Assembly: GCA_018061965.1 (NCBI GenBank)
Contig: JAGOTG010000007.1
Location: forward strand, 56,319-120,318
Length of the DNA stretch: 64,000 nt
Source: Legionellaceae bacterium
GTDB lineage: Bacteria > Pseudomonadota > Gammaproteobacteria > Legionellales > Legionellaceae
Direction: 5' to 3'
The position numbers and the translations under genes were made by a program. Under the pieces are notes generated by a model that was given only the letters and a program-made list of their open reading frames with translations, made no database searches and had not been told where the DNA came from. The first letter of the stretch is position 1; every line of letters begins with the position of its first letter. This document shows, piece after piece, positions 59,559-64,000 of this stretch.

Positions 59559-60428
59559 TTAGGCCTCCAAATCAACTCGGTCATTGTGTGAAGTCGAAGA
59601 TGAAAACACTAAAAATCGTACATTATTTGATGAGTTGTTTTTGACTTGGTGTGGAGCGCCTGCGGGAATATGTATACCCTCATGATCTTGGAGGACACAT
59701 TCTTCGTGATGAAATTGAATCCAAAGTTCGCCTTGTAAACAATAGAAAAATTGGTCTGTGTGTTTATGATAATGGCGTAGCTCGGCAGTATTAGGTGGCA
59801 TAAGCTCCGAAATAACCGTAAATTTTTCATCTTGATGTAACCACCAGCCTTCGCAGGCATTTCCCCAGATGAAATGAGGTGCGGTTTGGATGGATTGAGG
59901 TGAGATGGTTTTTAATCGCGTATGTTTTTTACTAAACCATAAGATCAAATCATCATCTAAGCATACTTTATTGCCTGGTGTAACAGTTTGATAATGATAC
60001 GTTACACCTCGGCCATCTGGTTTGTACCCACGGTCAATATACATTTGAATGGCTTGTCCATAATCAGCATAGAGCCCTGTACCAAGCCCAACAGTATCAT
60101 GTTCTTTGAAAGCCTCTTGTTCGGCTCGGGCAAGCAATAACGAACCGATTCCTTGCTTTTGAAATTTGGGTAGGACATTGAGATCCATGATTTCGGGAAT
60201 GCTGTTTTTGAGGAATGGTTCATACTGTGATTCCCACTTCAAGGTGACGTAACCTGCGAATTGATTGTTTTGAAAGGCAAGCCAAATAGCACGTTTATTA
60301 TCAGTTTGCTCGCGTAAGTAATGCTCAAATGTTTCTGTAGGTTTTGACCACTGCGCCAACTCAAATGCTTGAACGATAATAGGAATGTCTGTTTTTTCAA
60401 TGGTACGTAACGTAATGGTTGGTGTCAT
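59559..60428 (-). CDS. GNAT acetyltransferase fused to a cupin domain
   Basis: 289 aa. Residues 1-150: GNAT fold with EIMDLNVLPKFQKQGIGSLLLARAE (acetyl-CoA loop) and QMYIDRGYKPDG. Residues about 175-285: a small cupin with ELRHYHKHTDQFFYCLQGELWIQ and PAGAPHQVKNNSS, containing the metal-binding His residues of both cupin motifs. A GNAT-cupin fusion is uncommon. The cupin probably binds the molecule to be acetylated or a metal; both ideas are inference. Confidence 0.82.
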   Translation of the reverse strand: MTPTITLRTIEKTDIPIIVQAFELAQWSKPTETFEHYLREQTDNKRAIWLAFQNNQFAGYVTLKWESQYEPFLKNSIPEIMDLNVLPKFQKQGIGSLLLARAEQEAFKEHDTVGLGTGLYADYGQAIQMYIDRGYKPDGRGVTYHYQTVTPGNKVCLDDDLILWFSKKHTRLKTISPQSIQTAPHFIWGNACEGWWLHQDEKFTVISELMPPNTAELRHYHKHTDQFFYCLQGELWIQFHHEECVLQDHEGIHIPAGAPHQVKNNSSNNVRFLVFSSSTSHNDRVDLEA

Positions 60429-60512
60429 TGCATAAACCGATTATGATTTTATATATCAATTGTAATGGATGATGATATCTCTTACGAGAGGGAAGAGTAT
60501 ATAGTGATGTAA

Positions 60513-60875
60513 ATGATACAAAATGAAGATATCAATGGTATTTGTGAGGTGTTAGCCGCAGATTTAGAAAAAGTTCTGCATCAAAACTTATTTGGAATAT
60601 ATCTCATTGGTTCTCTAACCTACGGAGATTTTGATTATGGTAGTAACGATCTTGATTTTTTAATTGTTTTACATGTGAACCTTTCAAAAAATGAGATTAC
60701 TGATGTTAAAAAAATACATATTAAGCTTGCTCAGAGATATCCGGAATGGGCAAAGCGTAGAGCAATTGCTATATATGAATATTACAAAATCTACATGCTT
60801 CATTGCTTTTTTAATGATGGCTGTATGTATTGGCTGCTACGAGAACAACAAGAAGCCTACACGAGAATCGTGTGA
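60513..60875 (+). pseudogene. Nucleotidyltransferase domain, probably truncated
   Basis: 120 codons. FGIYLIGSLTYGDFDYGSNDLDFLIVL carries the GS...DxD signature of the polymerase-beta-like nucleotidyltransferase superfamily (as in aminoglycoside nucleotidyltransferases). Those enzymes are usually over 200 residues, with a C-terminal helical domain not found here. The reading stops at 60875 where a Cache-domain relic begins in another frame, so a deletion junction is likely. Whether the short protein functions is open. Confidence 0.6.
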
Positions 60876-61249
60876 TTGATACCGTTAAGTAAGCAGAGGT
60901 ATATATCCAACGACATGGAAAAAATAAAGCCATCTCTGAATTTAAAAAGCATTCGAAGGTTGTTTTTGTAATTGATTTTGAAGGGACATTTCTGGCCTCT
61001 CCTATATACCCTGAGTTAATTGGCACCAATCAAATAGACTTCAAGGATCCAAAAGGCAGGCTATTGGTCCAGGAAGAGATCAAAAAAGCTATGTCGGGTG
61101 GGGGTTGGTTAAAAGGAAGATTGAGAAAAAATCCTGAAACAGGCAAATACCTACGCCGAAAACTCTATATTCATCCCATGCCTGGCGATTATTTAATGGG
61201 TTCTTGGTATTACTATACTCCTGCTCAAGAGGAAAAATGTTTAATATAA
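60872..61249 (+). pseudogene. Cache-domain relic with internal stop
   Basis: The frame VIDTVK-stop-AEVYIQRHGKNKAISEF continues to FEGTFLASPIYPELIGTNQID, GGGWLKGRLRKNPETGKY and MGSWYYYTP. This is the ligand-binding Cache_2/sCache pattern of chemoreceptors and secreted sensor proteins. A TAA at 60890-60892 interrupts it and no start precedes it. It is the remainder of a periplasmic sensor domain. Confidence 0.65.
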
Positions 61250-61429
61250 TCCCATGTTCTATTTTTTAGGAGCTTACCACTTGGTTCTATGTTCCTGTAA
61301 TGTGAACGTTTCAATATCAGTAGTAAACCGGGCTATAAATATCTATGTTAGCCGTCAGCGTATTAGTGCCTTTATCTTTCTAAAAAAGATCATATACTCT
61401 TAGAGAGTGCTGGATTTTTTAGGAAGAAT

Positions 61430-62458
61430 ATGAAAACTAAAAGTAGTTATCTTGTCAAAAATCGAAGTCCACATGAAATTCGTACAGGTGGCGCGATAGG
61501 AAATCTAAACGAAGGTATTGAAATCGAGATACATCGTATTCCAACTAGGCTTATTGCTTGGCCCGGAAATGGTTATCAAACAGAAAGCATTCATGTTCTC
61601 ACTTTAAAACCTGGCTTAACAAGTGATAAATATACCTATGCTATTTCTGAAGAAGCTTTGTTATGTGTTCAGGGTAAAGGAGAGGTTTTTTTACGTGATC
61701 GCTGGGTTGAGCTTGAACCTGGTGATATCGCTTATTTTCCAGAGAATACGCCTCATTGCATTCGAAACCCAAAAGGCAATCAAGAAGAATTTATTGTAGT
61801 TAGCTCGATAACGCCTCCTTTAGTCAGCTTGTATGAGCAGTCAGGATTTTATATTCAATCACTTGGAAAATTTGATTTTGATGCAGCTGAAAAAGCTAAA
61901 AAGGAAATGACGCCTGGTCAAAATATTAAATCTGAGAATCAACTGCGGTATAATGAAAGTTATCCTGAGCTTCGTGCATGGAATTTGAATGCCTCAGAGG
62001 TTCGAAAAAATGGTGCATTATTTAATATGTTTCGAGGTGCTGAATTTAATGCCAATGGTAGTCCCATGCGTTTTATTCTCTGGCCAGGCCATGGCTCACG
62101 GCAGTGCGGTTTTCATTTAACTCGCTGCTCTCCTGGCGATGAATTTGCGGCACATACACATCCAATTTCCGATGAATGTGTCATCATATGGGCAGGAAGT
62201 GCGCGTGGATTTTTAGATGGGCATTGGTTTGAAATGGGTATTCATGAATGTTTGTTAGCACCTTGCGGTGTGTCTCATGGTGGCCCTCTCGCTATAGAAA
62301 CACATACACTAGGAGCAACTTCTCATGCCTGTAATACACTCTGGGGTGGTTTTGCATCGCCACCACAAGGCGATTTATATCTACGAGGCGGTTATATAAA
62401 TAATCAGTGTATTAAAGATCCTCCGTCAGTTCGTTTTAAAAACATTGAACCTATTTAA
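61430..62458 (+). CDS. Bicupin-domain protein, unknown
   Basis: 342 aa, ATG at 61430 with AGGAAGA upstream. Two cupin halves: around residues 50-120 (ALLCVQGKGEVFL, GDIAYFPENTPHCIRN) and 225-290 (GDEFAAHTHPISDECVIIWAGSARGFL, CLLAPCGVSHGG). Each has the Gly and His metal ligands, the second being the more complete (HTHP, E, H). No signal peptide is visible. Such bicupins include oxalate decarboxylases, dioxygenases and sugar isomerases; nothing selects one. It is an intact gene among relics. Confidence 0.8.
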   Translation: MKTKSSYLVKNRSPHEIRTGGAIGNLNEGIEIEIHRIPTRLIAWPGNGYQTESIHVLTLKPGLTSDKYTYAISEEALLCVQGKGEVFLRDRWVELEPGDIAYFPENTPHCIRNPKGNQEEFIVVSSITPPLVSLYEQSGFYIQSLGKFDFDAAEKAKKEMTPGQNIKSENQLRYNESYPELRAWNLNASEVRKNGALFNMFRGAEFNANGSPMRFILWPGHGSRQCGFHLTRCSPGDEFAAHTHPISDECVIIWAGSARGFLDGHWFEMGIHECLLAPCGVSHGGPLAIETHTLGATSHACNTLWGGFASPPQGDLYLRGGYINNQCIKDPPSVRFKNIEPI

Positions 62459-62459
62459 T

Positions 62460-62774
62460 GAAACATGCTCTAGTTATCAGGAAAGATCAAAGCCAATTCT
62501 TGATGAGATTAAACTCTGGATGGAGCCGTCACTACGTCATGCAGTTCCTGAATCAAAATTAGAAAGCGTGCTCAATTACATGAATCAGCGATGGCAACAG
62601 CTCACAAACTTTTTACTCGATGGCTCTCTCGAAATTGACAACAATGGCCCTGAAAATCAAATTAGACCTTTCGTAGTTGGTAGAAAAAACCGGCTCTTCT
62701 CAGGAATCCCTCGCGGTGCTCAGGCTAGTGCTTTATTTTATAGCCTTATTGCCACAGCGGTGGTCAAGCCCTAA
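62460..62774 (+). pseudogene. IS66 transposase C-terminal relic
   Basis: The peptide has RSKPILDEIKLWMEP, LNYMNQRWQQLTNFLLDGSLEIDNN, IRPFVVGRKNRLFSGIP and ALFYSLIATAV, the final 100 residues of IS66 TnpC including the conserved Glu-Ile-Asp-Asn-Asn segment. The rest of the transposase and the two accessory genes are missing and no terminal repeats are visible. It overlaps the end of the bicupin gene only in the artificial start region. Confidence 0.82.
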
Positions 62775-62975
62775 AAGTGCAGTAAATTAGGAGCAATTCA
62801 TCCTATCAAGTTCCTTTGCATGTTTTGACGTTACAGTCAGCAGTTCCCGAGCAAACTCAAATGGTACGACAATTTAATAAATTTTGAGTATACTCAGTCA
62901 GCTTTTAATCAGCTGATATTCATGACTAATCCATATTCTTCAAAATGTTTTTTTAATTAAAAGGTGGTAGTAGCT

Positions 62976-63884
62976 ATGTTAGTAACTGGGATAATTGTGT
63001 TTTTGGCGTTGACCCTTCTTTCCATGGGTGTTAAACAAGTTCCGCAGGGTTATGAATGTACTGTAGAGCGTTTTGGTCGATACACCAAAACATTGCAACC
63101 AGGCCTTGCCATCATTATACCCTTTGTAGACAGAGTGGGAGTAAAACTTAGCTTAATGGAGCAAACGCTTGATATTCCTGCACAAGAGATTATTAGCTCA
63201 GATAATGCAATGGTTAAAGTGGATGCTGTGATATTTTATCAGGTTGTAGATTGTGCAAAAGCTGCATACGAGGTTAAAGACTTGGAAACGGCTATTCGTA
63301 ATTTGATTATGACTAACATTCGTACAGTGTTAGGTTCTTTAGACTTAGATAGTATGCTTTCACAGCGTGATCAAATTAATACAAGATTGTTAGTTGTTAT
63401 AGATCAAGCAACAACGCCGTGGGGCATCAAGGTGACTCGAGTTGAGATTAAAGAAATTGCACCACCTAAAGATTTAGTGGAGTCTATGGGACGGCAAATG
63501 AAAGCCGAAAGAGACAAGCGAGCCACCATTTTAGAGGCTGAAGGGCAGCGACAATCTGCGATCCTTAGAGCAGAAGGAGAAAAACAAGCTTTAATTTTGC
63601 AAGCTGAAGGAAAAATGGAAGCTGCTTATCGAGATTCTGAGGCAAGAGAGCGCTCAGCAGCAGCCGAAGCAAAAGCCACTGATATGGTTTCTAAAGCTAT
63701 TAGTGATGGTAACGTACAAGCGGTCAATTATTTCGTGGCGCTAAAATATATTGAAGCTTTAGGAAAAATAGCTTCTGCTGAAAATCAGAAAGTGATTCTC
63801 ATGCCTTTAGAAGCAAGCAATGTATTGGGGGCAATTGCAGGCATTGCTGAACTCGCAAAGGCCGCTATGGGCAAGGGTCTGTAA
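62976..63884 (+). CDS. SPFH/band-7 membrane protein, stomatin-like (QmcA type)
   Basis: 302 aa from the ATG at 62976 (AAGGTGG eight bases upstream). One N-terminal helix (2-22) is followed by the SPFH domain ([30 protein letters not shown]) and a long heptad-rich helix (about 170-240) with [23 protein letters not shown] repeats. QmcA/stomatin proteins form large ring oligomers in the inner membrane and often pair with an NfeD-type protein. No nfeD is seen downstream before the window ends. Confidence 0.92.
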   Translation: MLVTGIIVFLALTLLSMGVKQVPQGYECTVERFGRYTKTLQPGLAIIIPFVDRVGVKLSLMEQTLDIPAQEIISSDNAMVKVDAVIFYQVVDCAKAAYEVKDLETAIRNLIMTNIRTVLGSLDLDSMLSQRDQINTRLLVVIDQATTPWGIKVTRVEIKEIAPPKDLVESMGRQMKAERDKRATILEAEGQRQSAILRAEGEKQALILQAEGKMEAAYRDSEARERSAAAEAKATDMVSKAISDGNVQAVNYFVALKYIEALGKIASAENQKVILMPLEASNVLGAIAGIAELAKAAMGKGL

Positions 63885-63910
63885 ATAATTTTGTGTAATT
63901 AGTCATAGTG

Positions 63911-63937
63911 TATAATCTGCCTATTTTCAGATAGGCA
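63911..63937 (+). promoter_or_regulatory. Possible promoter -10 box and 5' hairpin
   Basis: TATAAT at 63911-63916 is followed directly by a perfect 7 bp hairpin TGCCTAT (63918-63924) / ATAGGCA (63931-63937). No good -35 box is seen at 17 bp. It lies ahead of the gene at the right edge. Confidence 0.3.
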
Positions 63938-63955
63938 TAGATGCAGAGAAAAACT

Positions 63956-64000
63956 ATGACTCATGATATAGATGAATTGGCTCAAGAAATAGCCAAGACA
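63956..64000 (+). CDS. Start of a gene continuing past the right edge
   Basis: ATG at 63956 opens 15 codons (MTHDIDELAQEIAKT) that look like a normal N terminus. Too short to identify; not marked by a strong ribosome site, so it may also be chance. Confidence 0.35.
   Translation, partial: MTHDIDELAQEIAKT

Overview
This window is bacterial chromosome of moderate G+C content (roughly 40 percent by eye). The gene content suggests a gammaproteobacterium of the order Legionellales, probably Legionella or a close relative. That assignment is inference. It rests on two eukaryote-like Rab GTPases, a eukaryotic-type protein kinase, several large orphan proteins with effector-like features, a hopanoid operon and ordinary gammaproteobacterial housekeeping genes (ileS, def, maf, nudC, ogt). 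No ribosomal RNA, CRISPR array or intact tRNA gene was seen.

Layout. 1-2126: the right end of an integrated element that continues off the left edge, with a truncated AlbA_2/Schlafen-type gene, a tyrosine integrase and a 3' tRNA-Lys(CTT) remnant acting as attachment site. 2194-6617: small secreted proteins, a fragment of a CheB/CheR-PAS-type sensor and an orphan FixJ-type response regulator. 4687-10922: an HlyD-like membrane-fusion protein, algD, an AlgL-type lyase gene and alg8, which look like a very short alginate-type exopolysaccharide cluster. 10964-13622: two type II toxin-antitoxin pairs on either side of an orphan membrane protein.

13804-21770: nudC followed by a tightly overlapping hopanoid operon (hpnD-like, squalene synthase, shc, hpnH, hpnG, hpnO). 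Its predicted product is aminobacteriohopanetriol. 22499-34749: a secreted papain-like protease, ileS, a trypsin-like protease with ankyrin-like repeats, a ProC-family reductase, an orphan secreted protein, def, a YgjP-type metalloprotein and a coiled-coil orphan. 35151-48677: transporters (MFS, Gdx/SugE, LysE/ArgO), a fused ATP sulfurylase/APS kinase, a glutamate-synthase-like flavoprotein, a PcfJ-domain protein, tpm, ogt, a flavin oxidoreductase and a Ser/Thr kinase.

48665-63884: an accessory region rich in decay and repeats. It holds two DUF3494 ice-binding-type genes (one frameshifted in a C8 tract), an outer-membrane beta-barrel gene, maf, three MITE-like inverted repeats or relics, an orphan with an acidic tail, the duplicated Rab-like GTPases with a protease relic between them, GNAT and cupin genes including a GNAT-cupin fusion, relics of a nucleotidyltransferase, a Cache domain and an IS66 transposase, and a stomatin-like SPFH gene. 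A new gene begins at the right edge.
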